From the NCBI RefSeq assembly GCF_001640805.2, contig NW_026116037.1, positions 33,718-97,717 on the forward strand: a stretch of 64,000 bases of DNA, in the 5' to 3' direction. Below the pieces are notes generated by a model, which was not told where the DNA came from, ran no database searches, and was given only the letters and a program-made list of their open reading frames with translations. Made by a program: the position numbers and the translations under genes. Shown in pieces: positions 38,651-51,260 of this stretch. Source of the DNA: Lates calcarifer. Taxonomy: Eukaryota; Chordata; Actinopteri; Centropomidae. Within the stretch, counting starts at the first letter, position 1, and every line of letters begins with the position of its first letter.

Positions 38651-41600
38651 TCTCAGGATGACGTTCTCTCTCTCCAGTTGTTGGTTCTTTTCCTGCAGAT
38701 CTCTGATCTGTTCTCTGAGCAGCTCCACCTCCTCTCTGACCGCCAGCATCAGGTGACTCTTCACCAGGTCCTACACACACACACACACACAGGTGAGAGT
38801 GTAGTTGTGTCTCACAGTGATCAGTAAAGATGATCGAGGCCCTGATAAACGTCACATGATCAGAATATTGATTAAAGTCAAACAATAAAAATAAAATTCA
38901 CTGAAACAAACAGAATCAAAACATTTGATCCTGATGAAAAAGATTCAGAAAGAAAATAAAGTTTTAAAAAATAAATTATAACAGAAAAAGCTAAACTGTG
39001 ACTGTGAAGTGATTTACTGTTAATAACACGAGATAGAACCACAGTAGAACTACAGTTAAATTACAGTAGACCCACAGTAGAAACTCACCATGGCCTGCTC
39101 GATTTTGTTGTCGATGGCGATCAGACTGTTACTGGAGGCACTGCAGAGAGAGAGACAGGTGAGAGAGAGACAGGTGAGAGAGAGACAGGTGAGCTAACCT
39201 GACAGAACTTCAGACCTTTCAGTTTTAACTGAGTTCACCTGAGATCACCTGAGATCACCTGACAGCTGCTCCTGTCGTCTCAAACATTTTAAATCTATTT
39301 TCTGAACCTTCAGTTTTGTCCTCATCAATACTTGATCAATCGTTTCACTTCTGATCAATAAGTTGTATAAGACGCTCTGTCGTGCTGACGTCTGTCTCTC
39401 CAGGTGAACGTGAACACACCTGGAGCAGTCCTGCCCCCTCCTTGTGGTTGCCATGGTTACCTGTGGCAGAACAGCAGCAGTGACATCATCGTGGCCTCTG
39501 AGCCCCGCCCAGTGGGCGGAGCTCTGACAGGGACTGACCAATGAGGGTGAGGAGTGGCAGGCAGCAGGGGATTCTGGGCCGGGGGCGGGGCTGATGGGGT
39601 CGCGTGTGATTGGTTTCTGCTCCTGGTCTGGACCTCTGTGACTGGCTGAGCCCTGGAGGGCGGAGTCACCAACCTGTGACTCGTCCTGAGTTTGGGTTCG
39701 GAGGTCGTCGGCCTGGTGCCCGGCCAAGACTCCCTGACCCCTGACCCCTGACCTCTGACTTTTCTACGATCCCGTAACACAACAGGTGCCTCTGGTTGCT
39801 TAGCAACAAGCTGCAGAGTCCTGAGAGGGAGGGGCGGGGTCGACAGAGGACGGCGCTGAGGTCGAGGCTGGGGGGCGGAGTCAGGGACGGCAGAGGGCGA
39901 CTGGTGACGCCTTGACATCATTTTCTTTACACCACCGAACATTTCCCACCAATCACAGCTGTCCCTCACACATGACCGACCAATCAGAGCTCAGCTGCAG
40001 ACTGACAGAACAAACCGACCAATCACAGAGTCAGAACATCCAAATAGAAATAAATTAAACGTTAACGTGTCCTGGTTCCGGTCCAGACTTCCTGTTGTCC
40101 CTCGTCTTCTGTCTCATTAAACTCTTGTCCTCCATTAACAGGACGTGGACTCAGAGTAAAACCTTTCCTCCAGATGATCTGTGATTGGCTCAGCTCTCTG
40201 TGACCTCACAGGTCCAGAGACCTCGTCCAATCAGAAGCAGCGGTCTCGGGACGTCCAGATGTCGACTCCAAACTGAAGCTCAGTGTTTTCTGTAAACAAG
40301 CAAGAGACCTCAGGTTTTCATGGAGACCTGACCTCTCTCTCTCCCACACACACACTCACTCCCTGCTCTCTGATTGGCTGCTGTCTCATTCCAGCTCCCG
40401 CCCACTCACTGTCACAGCCAATAGGAAGGCAGCAGTGGAATTCTGCTGCCCACTCACACACAGAGCTTCATTCATCCTCAGACTCTGAAACCTCCTCTCA
40501 CTTTAAACTGGTTTGTTATGGTTCAGACTGAGACCTGAGACCAGGACTCACTGGACTGAGGTCTGAGATCTGAGGTACTGGACTCTGAAGGTGTCAATCA
40601 TACAATTAAATAAAGAACTGTATATTAAAATCTGTTTAATCATTATGAATAAAAACTGTTCCTGGAGTCCGTCGTCCAACCAAACTGAACTGAGACAGAC
40701 CGGGATGAGGGAGGAGACCAGGAACCAAACAGTCCCTCTACCAGAACCTCAGTCCTCTGCAGAGGTCTGTTGAAGGACGGCCGTCTGAGCAGCTCCACAA
40801 AGACCTGAAGCTGAGACGACCCTGGAAAGTCTTCAGGTCTCTGACTGTCCCTGAGTCTGGACCAGACCAGACTGAAACCCAGCAGACAGTTCACAGTGGC
40901 TGAAGCTCCACCAGGACCAGGACAGATTTCAGGATGTTGGACAGTCTGAGGTCCTGATGAAGAGGCAGAGACCTGGACCAGGACCAGGATCCTGTGACCC
41001 AGATCAGACTCTGACAGGCTGTGATTGGTTGAAGTGTTTATACTGTGTCAAAATAAAAACCAGCTGCAGTGATGTCACTCCGTCTGGAGCCAATCAGAGT
41101 CCAGGATGGAACAGAGTCAGGAGACGTGCAGTAGACGTCCTGGTTACACACTGTGAATGAACAGATCCTCTGTTCTACTGTTTAACACACACACACACAC
41201 ACACACACACACCACAGCTGTGTTTCCATACCTTCAGGGGACACTGACACTAAAACACGTCCTCACCACCTGATTCATGGTCCCCACAACATGAGGAATA
41301 CCAAACACACACACATACCACAGCTGAAGTTTCAGCTGAGGGTCACTACAGTTCATCAGCATCAACACTGAACCACACTCACAGACCAGGACCTGATGGA
41401 CCGGTCTGGATGATCACCACAGTGCGGTCCACCTGTCTCACAGGTAAATAAAGAAGAAATCAAACAGGAAGTCACCTGTCGTCCCCCGGCAGGTTGAAGA
41501 TGGTCTGGTCCAGACTGAAGGCTGCTGGAGTCTGAACGGGGGTCAGGGAGGGATGGTACGATCCAGCAGGGGGGGAGCTGGGCTGAGAGTGAGACAGTCT

Positions 41601-42642
41601 GAGGACAGACTGACAGAGAGAGAGAGAGACAGTCAGAGAAACAGACAGACAGACAGACAGAGACAGACAGACAGAGTTTTAAAGGAGCATTACACCCTGA
41701 AGGCTGAAGAAAACAACATGAAGCTTCAGGGTCTGAAGTCACGACAGTTCTTCATGTTGTAGTTGGTAATTACTAAACACTGGACTCATAGTTTCCCACA
41801 ATGCATCATGATAAGTAGAACAACCGTCACTAATCGAGAAATATCCCATCATGCATTGTGTTCACACTGAGAGAGACAGAGAGAGTTTATCGGCTGCGAC
41901 TGCCTCTGACACCTGTGTCAACAACCACACACACTCCCAGCATGCACTCTGTCTGAGACAGGTGACATGGTACAGGTGGTACAGGTGTGTGTGTGCGTAC
42001 CCGTCCTGTAGCATCGACGTCCAATCGTAGAGGAGGAGGGACGTTTCGTGGGCAAAGTGAAGGTGGTGGAGGGGTGGAGTCCAAACCCTGCGCTCCCATT
42101 GGCTGTTTTCGGTCCAGCAGCCAGATGTTAATTGGCTCTCGGTGCGTTGGGGAGGGCGGCCCACTGCGGAGCACGAGCCCTGCCCCCTGAGCCAGCAGGT
42201 CCTGGGAGTGGACCCCGCCTCTGTCTCTGTCTCGGCCAATCATCTCCAGGGACTCCAGAGAGTGGGCGTGTCTCATGCTGTCCATCACCCGCCTGAACCC
42301 CGCCCCTTCCTGTCGCTCCATAAAGTCTGTGCACGTCCACCGCCCACGGCGATACGGCTCGCCCCGCCCACCGCCACTGGCCCCGCCCACCGCCAGCCTT
42401 ACCACCCTGAACCTGGAGGAAGACCCCACTCCCTGCCCCGCGGCATCATGGGAGACGTATTTCCTCTTCAGAGAGGGCGTGGTCGGCTGGGAGGAGCTTC
42501 CCTGAGGGCTGCAGGAGGAGGAGGCCTCTGATTGGACGATGGTTGTGACCACACTGGGAGCTGATTGGCCAGACGGAGTTTGGTGTAAGTCTGAGGTCAC
42601 GCTGGTGATCTGGAAGCCACTCCTCTTTTTACCTCCACTCAT
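38624..42642 (-). CDS. tsc22d4: TSC22-domain leucine-zipper protein (TSC22D4-like)
   Basis: Long-isoform TSC22-family protein, which dimerises through a TSC box and leucine zipper and takes part in transcription and stress or volume signalling. Exons: 42001-42642 ([18 protein letters not shown] start; [26 protein letters not shown]), 41476-41609 ([28 protein letters not shown]), 39089-39140 ([17 protein letters not shown]) and 38624-38770 ([20 protein letters not shown], then the zipper). Phases agree; 975 nt, 324 aa. The [11 protein letters not shown] motif and overall size favour TSC22D4 over D1 or D2. Odd point: after ERENVILR the frame runs into a CA repeat (THTHTDTH, stop) instead of the usual LASPEQL-type tail. 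I found no alternative final exon. The neighbouring mogat gene supports TSC22D4, as both lie on human 7q22. Confidence 0.85.
39461..39942 (-). CDS. Possible alternative first exon of the TSC22-domain gene
   Basis: An open frame starts at ATG 39942 ([14 protein letters not shown]), is rich in Pro, Ser and Arg, and runs 160 codons to a donor CCACAG/GTAACC at 39461/39460. It joins the [17 protein letters not shown] exon in the correct phase. Family members are known to have short isoforms from internal promoters. No similarity to a known short-isoform N-terminus was recognised. Confidence 0.35.

Positions 42643-42649
<7 letters not shown>

Positions 42650-42691
<42 letters not shown>
42650..42691. 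repeat. CA microsatellite in the tsc22d4 5' region
   Basis: (CA)n directly upstream of the tsc22d4 start codon. A matching (GT)n lies at 43036-43082. No other gene is seen in 42643-44297. Confidence 0.9.
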
Positions 42692-42692
<1 letters not shown>

Positions 42693-43032
42693 CTGACTCA
42701 CTGAAACACAAACAGGACAAAAAAACTCATTAAGGACCCTGGTCTACTTCCTGGTCTACTTCCTGGTCTTCAGCTGGATCAGGTCTAAACTGACATTTAG
42801 CTGCTGCTTGTCCTCAAACAGAACATGAGTCCTCACAGTGTGGGATTAGGTTCATGTCCCCATAATGTTGTGTAACAAACACAGAGCAGACAGTCTCACC
42901 ACACATCCTGTCTCTCTCTCTGTGTCCTGCTGTTCTGGTCAGTGTCTCTCGCCCTGCAGTTCGTCTTTGTTTCCTGTTTCCTCTGACTCAGTCTGATCTG
43001 TCGCTGCCTGTTTCACAACCTGGATTTACACA

Positions 43033-43086
<54 letters not shown>

Positions 43087-44297
43087 TCAGGTTCTGCAGG
43101 ATTTTAACCGTCAGTTCTTCACTGGTATTTTCCTTCTCTACAGTCTGATGTTTCAGTTCAGTGTTTATGGTCCTAACTTTAACCCGTCTTTGTCTCACAA
43201 TCTGAAAATAAATAATAATAAATAAAAATAAATATTTTTACTGAGAAAAAAACTAAAATCTTTGTTCAGTTATCAAACTACAAACTGTTTAAAATGTGAA
43301 ACAGAAACAGATCAAAGTGACTCCTGTTTTCAACTGAATACAGAACAAAGATATTTAATGTTCAAACTGATAAAACTGTTTTTGTAAATAAAAACATTCT
43401 GTTTTCTTCTCACACTCAGAGTCTGGGAACTGAAGACACCAACTTACTTTTCCTTCAGCTGATTTTACCTTTTTCTCTGTTGGTAGGTTTAACAGGATTT
43501 TAAAATCACTGTATTGTGTTTTTATTCATATTTTACAGCCTCACAACTTCTCTGGAATCAGAGTTTGTAATTTCTCGTTAGTTTCCTGTTAATTGATTAA
43601 TTAAGTGTTTAATGAACTGTTTGCTGCGTCTCTGTTTCTGATTGGATCAGTTTTACTTAGAGCTTCATCCATGTTAGAAACCGTCCTCTGAGTCAGAGAC
43701 AGTCTGGACACTGCAGTCAGTTACTATCGGAAAGTCATGAGACAGGTCAGAGCTAGCTGGTTAGCATGCTAACTTCAGCTGAAGTAAAGAAGTGACAGAA
43801 GTAGAAGCCAAATCAATTTCCTTCTCTGGACTCAACTGTTCATGAGTAAATTAATAAAGTTTGATACTGAGCTGCTTATGCTAACAACTGCTAATGCTAA
43901 CTGCTACTAACGCTAACAACTGCTAATGCTAACAGCTGCTAACGCTAGAGTTAGCTATGTAGCAACAGCAATAACATATAACCTACATAAAGCTCCTTTA
44001 AACACTGAACAGATTTAGATTCAGAGACGGTTCATTAGACCAGAATCTGGTTCTGAGTCAGATTCTGGGTCAGGTTCTGTTGTGGTTCTATCAGTAAACT
44101 GTCGCCTCCATCACTGAACTTATCTCTTTGAGCTTCACCTCTGACCTTTGACCTCTGAGGACCCTGTGCTGCAGACACATGCTCCTCCCTGATCAATAAC
44201 TGATCATTAATCATTGATCAGGAGCCTGGAGTCTGACGTCACAACCACAAACATTCGCTCAATGACACCCTGTGACATGATCGTTGTTAACACTCAC

Positions 44298-44720
44298 GTT
44301 CCTGTTCTCAGCTGAGGCGCGCGCTCCCGCTCCTGATCTGGATCAGCGACCCCCCTCCTCCTCCCCGCTCTTCTCCCTCCAGTGACGTCACCACCGAGCC
44401 CGGTGTCACAATCGGTCCATTATCCACACACAGAAAAACACAACAGCCGCGCATGCGCGTCAGTCCCGGAGCAGCCCCGAGCCGCGGGAGCGCGCACAGT
44501 TTCAGTAAAAAGTTTGAGCGGAAGTTCTCGGACTCGTTCTCCCGCTGGTCCTGGTCCGGTTCGGCTGTCAGTCCGTCAGGAGCGTGAGCCGCGGCGGGAA
44601 CTTTCTTCTTCTTCTTCTACAGAGAAAAACAAACTCTCACTCCTCCTCCTCCTCTCCTTCCTCCTTCCTCTGTCAACAGCGCGTGTCTCTACACGGCAGC
44701 CAATGAGCGACCAGCTCACT
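44298..44720 (-). promoter_or_regulatory. tsc22d4: CpG island, likely tsc22d4 promoter and 5' noncoding exon
   Basis: A minus donor AGGAAC/GTGAGTG lies at 44298/44297. Upstream on the gene strand are TGACGTCA (CRE), GCGCATGCGC (NRF1-like) and many CpGs. No competing gene start is recognised on the plus strand. The tandem AGACCTGAGAACAGAGACC units at 45060-45190 are a separate small repeat. Confidence 0.55.
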
Positions 44721-45402
44721 CCTTCATCATCATCATCAGGTCCGGGTCTCCGGGTCTGATCCGGATCATCATCTCTGTTTGGTAGAAGAATATTGAGAAC
44801 ACAGAGATACGGGACGAGGTGCGCGTGCATGTGAGACTGTCCGAGGGGTGGGGGGGGGGTCTCACTGTTCATATTGATTTCATGTATTTATTGATCAGAT
44901 GTTGATGTATCATCATGTCAATAAAGTTTGATTTAATCTAAAGTTTCAGAGGCTGTTTCTCTGTGGCGCCTCCTGTGGTCAGTTTGTGTCACTACAGGTC
45001 ACAGCAGAGCTCTGACTGGAGGAGGAGGACAGTGAAGGGTGGAGGTGAGACAAGATGCCAGCGACCTGAACCTGAGACCTGATGCCAGAGACCTGAGAAC
45101 AGAGACCAGAGGCCAGAGACCTGAGAACAGAGACCAGATGCCAGAGACCTGAGAACAGAGACCAAAGATCAGGCCAGAGACCAGAGCACCGTCCACGTCT
45201 ATGATTGGTCGCATGCTGCAGACTCCGCCTCCTTCATGTCTGGATCAGGACTGGGCGGAGCTACAGAGTCATCATGTGACCACTGAGGTTTTATATTTGT
45301 GTCAGATCAACCAATCAGATTGCTTCTTCTCCTTTAATGTCACATCACGTCTGAATGACTCACCTGTCAATCATCTGTTACATCATCATCATGTGACGTC
45401 AC

Positions 45403-45408
45403 TTTATT
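45403..45408 (-). terminator. Possible polyadenylation signal of the mogat gene
   Basis: AATAAA on the minus strand 266 nt after the stop codon. Confidence 0.4.
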
Positions 45409-45673
45409 ACATAAACACATCAAACACTCGTCTTTACAGAGACACCGCTTTTAAACGCAGCACGAAAACTCTCTTAGCAGTGTTAGCATCCCCATTAAAA
45501 TCAATGGGCTCTGCTAGCAGTGTTAGCATGGTGCTGTCCAACAGAGGAGCAGTCAGTTAAAAACAGTTTAACATCCACAGCCTGAACAGCTGACAGTCAC
45601 GTGACGGTCGTGTGATGGTCATGTGACATTCAGGTGTTTATAAACTGGTTGTATAACCAGGTGATACATGAGG

Positions 45674-48600
45674 TCATATGAAGGTGAGGTGCTGGTCGTT
45701 GCTGAGGCCGTAGGTGTGTTTGTGCTGCTCGAACAGGTCGGTCAAACTCTGCAGGTAAAGTTTATGAAGACTCTCGATGTCCTCGCTGCTGGGACTGGGA
45801 GTCTGGGCGACCGAGATCGGCTTCCCCACTGAAAACAGAGAGAGAGACATGGAGGAACCAGGAAACAAATAGCTCAGAGGCTTACTGAGGCTAACTGAAG
45901 CTAACTGATGCTAACTAAAGTTAGCATTAGTTAGCGTCAGGTGTTAATGTAAATACTGCAGAAACCTGATTAACGCTGGATTAACGTGACATTAACATTA
46001 ACAAACATTAGATAAACGTTAACGTTAGCATTGCGGTCGTACCAACGGTGTGTATGGACTTCCTGTACGGCATCAGGCCGAAGCTGTACTGGAAAACTCC
46101 TCTGGCGTGAAACAGAGGCATGGCCACTCCCATGATGCTCTGCAGCCGGTTCTGTGGACACAGGACAACACACTGACATCCCATAATACTAGTACATCTT
46201 AGCATCCTATCAGCTGTCCTCCTTAATTTCATTAGCCTAGCTAACAAGCTAACAGGCTAACACTGTGTGGCAGTCAGAGCAGCAGAAGTTAAACTAAAAA
46301 GAAATGAAAAGATCTGTAGTAAAATTAACAAGTGTTTGTGACTAAAGTTAGCTAATAGCTAATAGCTAATACCTATTAGCTTATAGCTAATAATAGTTTG
46401 TGTTCATGTATAATGTTGGGTGGTGAGGAAAACCCGTCTTGTTGCTAGGCTACTGTAATATGGCTGTTCAGATGATTCTAAGATGTTGATGGTGGTTGTC
46501 AGGCAACTTCACGGTCGCTAAGTGGTTTTCAGGTGTTGTCAGGTAGCAGCTAAAGCTCTAAGTACAGTTAGCTAATCTGTTGCTAAGATAATACACAGTG
46601 TTCTGTAGTAAATTAAGTTTTCTCTGCTGTTTCTTCAGCTGTAATCTGGTTACAGGTTGACTGTAGGTGGATATTCTGACTGTCTGACTTTATAAACACG
46701 CTCATTAAAGTTAGCGTTAGCTCAGAGTCTGTTAGCGTGACCTCTGACCTGCAGCGTCCTCAGAGGAGAGCCGGTGGGATTCTCCATCTGATCAAACAGC
46801 TCGTTCTCTCCGAAAGAAAAGACTGGAACCAGCTGAGCTCTGCACACAAACACACACAAACACAGTTACAAAGTGAGTGTATGGTCTATAGCCCCGCCCT
46901 CTGAGCCCCGCCTCCTCATTAAGCTCCACCCACCCGTGTTTGAGAGCCAGTTTGATGAATCCCTTCCTGTTTCGCAGCTGAAAAACAAAACAGAGTTTCA
47001 GTCACTGATCAATAAAAACAAGCCATCAGTCTGATCACGTGAAGAACAAATGAAATTCAGTTTTAAACTAATGATTTCAACACTGTCCTGTTGACAGAAG
47101 CTGAATTCATCTCTGTCATCTTATTTTTATTTTCCTGCTCCTGTAGACAGATTAAACTGTAGTCAGATTAAACTGTAGTCAGATTAAAGATGTAGATTAA
47201 AGTTATAGACAGATTAAACCTGTAGACAGATTAAACTGTAGACAGATTAAACTGTAGGCAGATTAAAGATGTAGATTAAACCTGTAGACAGATTAAACCT
47301 GTAGACAGATTAAACCTGTAGTCAGATTAAAGCTGTAGACAGATTAAACTGTAGACAGATTAAAACTGCAGACAGATTAAACTGTAGGCAGATTAAAGAT
47401 GTAGATTAAAGTTGTAGACAGATTAAACTGTAGTCAGATTAAAGATGTAGATTAAAGTTATAGACAGATTAAACCTGTAGACAGATTAAACTGTAGACAG
47501 ATTAAACTGTAGTCAGATTAAAGATGTAGATTAAAGTTGTAGACAGATTAAACTGTAGTCAGATTAAACTGTAGACAGATTAAATCTGCAGACAGATTAA
47601 ATCTGCAGACAGATTAAAGCTCTCGTCACAGGTTCAGTCTGTTTCCTGACGTTTCACTGAGGAAATGAACAAACTTCTGATGAAACTCCTGAATTTAACA
47701 ACACAGTCAAATTGAAACCTGACGCTCTGTGAGGATCAGACCAAGACCAGGACCAGAACCAGGGACCTGGGACCAGGACCAGGACAGGAAGCTGTACCTG
47801 CAGAGTTAAAGCCCCGGGCCGAGCATCCAGAGCCTCCGGAGCTCCACCCACCGCAATGACAGCAACGTTCCCTCCTTCAGGACGACTGACCAGGTACGAC
47901 AGACTGGACTTACAGCTTGACACCAGACCTGACAGGGAGACAGGTTTATACAGACAGACAGGTGAGGAGACAGACAGTTGGAGGCCTCCTGTCTCTGTCA
48001 GTGGAGTTTGTACAGGATGAATGAAAACATCATCAGGTTTCAAAGAATCCAGACAGACTGCAGGTCAGCTGGTTCCTGAGGAGGAGACACAGGCCCTGGA
48101 CTGGTACAGGCCCTGGTACAGGTCCTGACCCTTCATCAGATTTAAACAGATCATGTGGAGCTGCAGATGAAGAACTCTTCTTCTCCTCTGATCATCTTCA
48201 CTGAAAACTCTTGTTCCACCTGCAGAGAACTTTAGGATTTCTTTATGTTGAGTTAATGTTAAAATCAGCTGTGAACATGTTGAGTGAAGCTCAGTCTGAG
48301 TCTTTGTTCCTTTCATCGGTTTAACATCAGTGTTTTTACTTTTTAACTCGATTCTGTTTTTAGACTTCCTGTTCTGAGGACGCAGCGTGGACCGATGTCC
48401 TCATAAAGACACTGTACCACCATCAGAGGACCAGGCTCTTCTCTCTGTGAAGCCACATGTTGGACTCTTCAGGTCCAAACTGGTCCTGGTCTCAGCAGAT
48501 CAGAGAATGGAATCCAGTTCTCTGAGTGGATGACGATCAGCTGTTCCACCTGGACAGGTGTGTTTCACTGTGTGAGGTCACTCAGGTTCAGTCTGCTCCT

Positions 48601-50932
48601 CCTCAGCAGGAAATTTCTGTCCTTTATGAACATCTGTCTGTCCCTCTCTGTCTGTCTGACAGTCTGTCTCTCTGTCCGTCTGTCTCTCTGAGCAGTAAAA
48701 TCATTTTGTTTCATCACTTTGTTTCTCATGTTTCACCACAGTCAGTGACTCAGTGGTTCAGTGGTTGAGTGGGTCACTGGGTCAGAGAACAGACACATTT
48801 CATCAGGTCTGATTCTGTAACGTTCAGGGTTCATCACTGCACCAGGACCTTTTAACAGCTCAGAGTCTGATCCTCTGTGACACTGGTTCAGGTGTGATCA
48901 GTGTCACAGAGGATCAGACTGTGTAAGAACCTGCTCTGACTCTGGAGGATCCACAGGGTCTCTAAAGGGTTTCTACAGGGTCTCTAAGGGTCTCTACAGG
49001 GTCTCAGAAGCATGGAGGACCAGGCTGGACCTGACTCTGCTGCAGTTCCTCAGTTTGACCACCAGGTGTCCCTGTCCCCTCAGGTGAGTCAGGTTAAACC
49101 TGATCTGGATCAGAGATCAGAGGGTCTCTGTTATTGATCAGGATTAATGATCAAACTGAGCGATCACTGTAGCTGAGACAAATGAACCATGTGACCCTGA
49201 GGACGGACAGCAGCCAATCAGAGAGCAGCTCTCTGCCTCCTCCCCCCGACACAGCTGACTCAGTCCAAAGACTGGATTGAGAAACTGGATCACCCTGACC
49301 CTACACCACCCCCCAGATCTGACCCTACACCCCCCCCAGACTGCTGGTCTTCTGATCTCAGACAGACCGACAGGCAGTCAGACAGACAGGTGGACAGACA
49401 GACAGGTAGACAGACAGACAGGTGTGTACCTCCACACATGATGTAGTCTCTGAAGACTGGGACTCTGAACCAGAACGGCAGCATCAGCAGGTGAGGTCTG
49501 AGTCCAGGAAACAGACGAGAGAAACCGGTCGACTCCGTACAGAAGTTCCCAAACCCCCCCGCTACCAAGACACCTGAGAGACAGACAGGTGAGAGACAGA
49601 CAGGTGAGCAGACAGACAGGTGAGCAGACAGGTGAGCAGACAGACAGGTTAACACACCTGAGAGACAGACAGGTGTGCAGACAGACAGGTGGAGAGACAG
49701 ACAGAGAGGTCATCACACCTGAGAGACAGACAGGTGAGCAGACAGACAGGTGAGCAGACAGACAGGTGGAGAGACAGACAGACAGGTCAACATACCTGAG
49801 AGACAGACAGGTCAACACACCTGAGAGACAGACAGGTGAGAGACAGACAGGTGAGCAGACAGACAAGTGAGAGACAGACAGGTGTGTGTCTCACCATGTG
49901 GATGAAATCCAAAGATGTAGTTTTTCTTTGGGTCCAGATTGACTGTTTTAATGAGCTGCAGATCAATAAGATCAAATCAATAATCAATAATCAGAGTGAT
50001 CAGAGTGATTGATCAGTGTGCAGGTACTGATCAGTACCAGATATTGATCAGGTATTGATCAGGTACTGATTACATCAGTAGATATGGTCTCACCCTGATA
50101 GGGAAGTAGTCCCTGAAGTAGTCCCAGACGGTCCAGCTCCTGACCCACTGTGACCTCCGACCCCCACTGGTGGGCGTGTCCCAGTCCAACCACAGCCAAC
50201 CAGCATAGAGCAGGGCCATCATCCACCAATCAGAGAGAGCCAGGAGGACGAAGGCAGCGAGACAGCACTGAGCTGACAGACAGACAGACAGACAGATGGA
50301 CAGAGAGTGAGAGACAGACAGACACAGAGAGAGAGAGACAGACACAGATGGAGAGAGAGACAGACAGAGAGAGAGACAGGTTTGTATTTCAAACTCAGGT
50401 CTTATATTTCTGTTCATTTCCAGTTTCCTGGTGATTGATTGACCAATCAAGGCAATAATCAGCTGAATAATCAATAATCATAAAGTTACAGTCAAACAAT
50501 CAGATCATTAACAAACTGCAGCTGTTGGAGGATTAACCAGAGAACTGAGCTCTGATCAGTCTCACTGAAACAAACAACCTTCACTGGTTCTAATGGTTCT
50601 GATGGATCTGATGGATCTGATGGTCCTGGTGGATCTGATGGTTAAAGCAGACCTGAGAGTTCAGGACTTTAAACTGAATTATTTCACAATAAAAGTCTTT
50701 ATCAAACTGAATCACATGAAACACAGAGGAAGTTAATCACAGGTCAACTGACCAATCAGAGGCCTCCTGACAGAACAATAACGTCTGATCGATACAGGTC
50801 AGACAGACAGGTGGTCAGACAGACAGGTGAGTGTTACCCAGAGCCAGGAAGGAGAAGATCCACTGCAGGACGGCGGCGGTCTGAAGCCTCCTGCGCAGCG
50901 GGATGTTCAGCGGGGGCGAACTCGATCTTCAT
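45674..50932 (-). CDS. mogat3: Acyl-CoA monoacylglycerol acyltransferase (MOGAT3-like), frameshifted
   Basis: DGAT2/MOGAT-family ER-membrane enzyme that makes diacylglycerol from monoacylglycerol and acyl-CoA. Exons: 50838-50932, 50094-50272, 49895-49955, 49430-49573, 47798-47928, 46934-46977, 46749-46839, 46043-46151, 45674-45828. Motifs: HPHG at the exon 3/4 join, [72 protein letters not shown], and the end [21 protein letters not shown] and the LTFI end favour MOGAT3 within the family. Start MKIEFAP then a run of five C (50912-50916) shifts the frame by one; the rest continues [20 protein letters not shown] in another frame. Without the extra base the length would be 335 codons, as expected. 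No in-frame ATG rescues it. Consensus error or true mutation cannot be told apart. Confidence 0.88.
47150..47625. repeat. GTAGACAGATTAAACT minisatellite
   Basis: About 25 copies of a 16-18 bp unit (TGTAGACAGATTAAACTG) with variants, in a mogat intron. Confidence 0.95.
48864..48920. ncRNA. Perfect 22-bp hairpin, function unknown
   Basis: Arm AGTCTGATCCTCTGTGACAC+TG, a 13-nt loop, then the exact reverse complement. It sits in the large mogat intron 4. The length is pre-miRNA-like but arms without mismatches are unusual for that. No known miRNA was recognised. Confidence 0.25.
49574..49880. repeat. GAGAGACAGACAGGTGAGCA array before mogat exon 4
   Basis: Units of GAGACAGACAGGTGAGCAGAC fill the intron upstream of the exon 4 acceptor, pyrimidine-rich on the sense (minus) strand. 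A shorter CAGACAGACAGA tract (50273-50380) does the same at exon 2. Confidence 0.92.
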
Positions 50933-51260
50933 GCCGGCGGCCGCGCACCTTGGCCCGGCTTGGAGCGGTGCGACCTCCCGGTGTGTCCGCCTGGAAGTCG
51001 GGGTTCTCTCTCTCAGTGCCTGTCTCTCTCTCTCTCTCTCCCTGTCTGTCTCTCTGCCTGTCTGTCTGTCAGTGAGCCGCTGATGTTACAGACTCTAAAC
51101 TTCTGATTTTCACTTCGTTTCCAAACTTTACAAACACGCTCCCCTCCCTGCTCCACTGCGCATGCGTACGAACCCTCCCCCTCTGGGTGGGTTCCTCTCA
51201 GCCAATCAAAGCTGGTGACGAAACATGTCGGGAGCGAGCCTGCAGTGAGGCGCGTTCACG
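50933..51260 (-). promoter_or_regulatory. Likely mogat promoter
   Basis: CpG-rich sequence just upstream of the mogat start codon, with TACGCATGCGCAGTGGAG (NRF1-like) and inverted CCAAT (GATTGGC). From here to 52810 I see no gene, only a partial dispersed-repeat match near 51400. Confidence 0.4.

Noticed and set aside
44382..44759. Plus-strand 125-codon frame rich in Ser, Arg, Pro
   Set aside because: Falls in a CpG island, where long GC-rich frames are expected; no splice partner or known domain.
49014..49084. Short plus-strand frame [18 protein letters not shown] ending at a donor-like GTGAGT
   Set aside because: It lies in a mogat intron, antisense, with no partner exon or family match.
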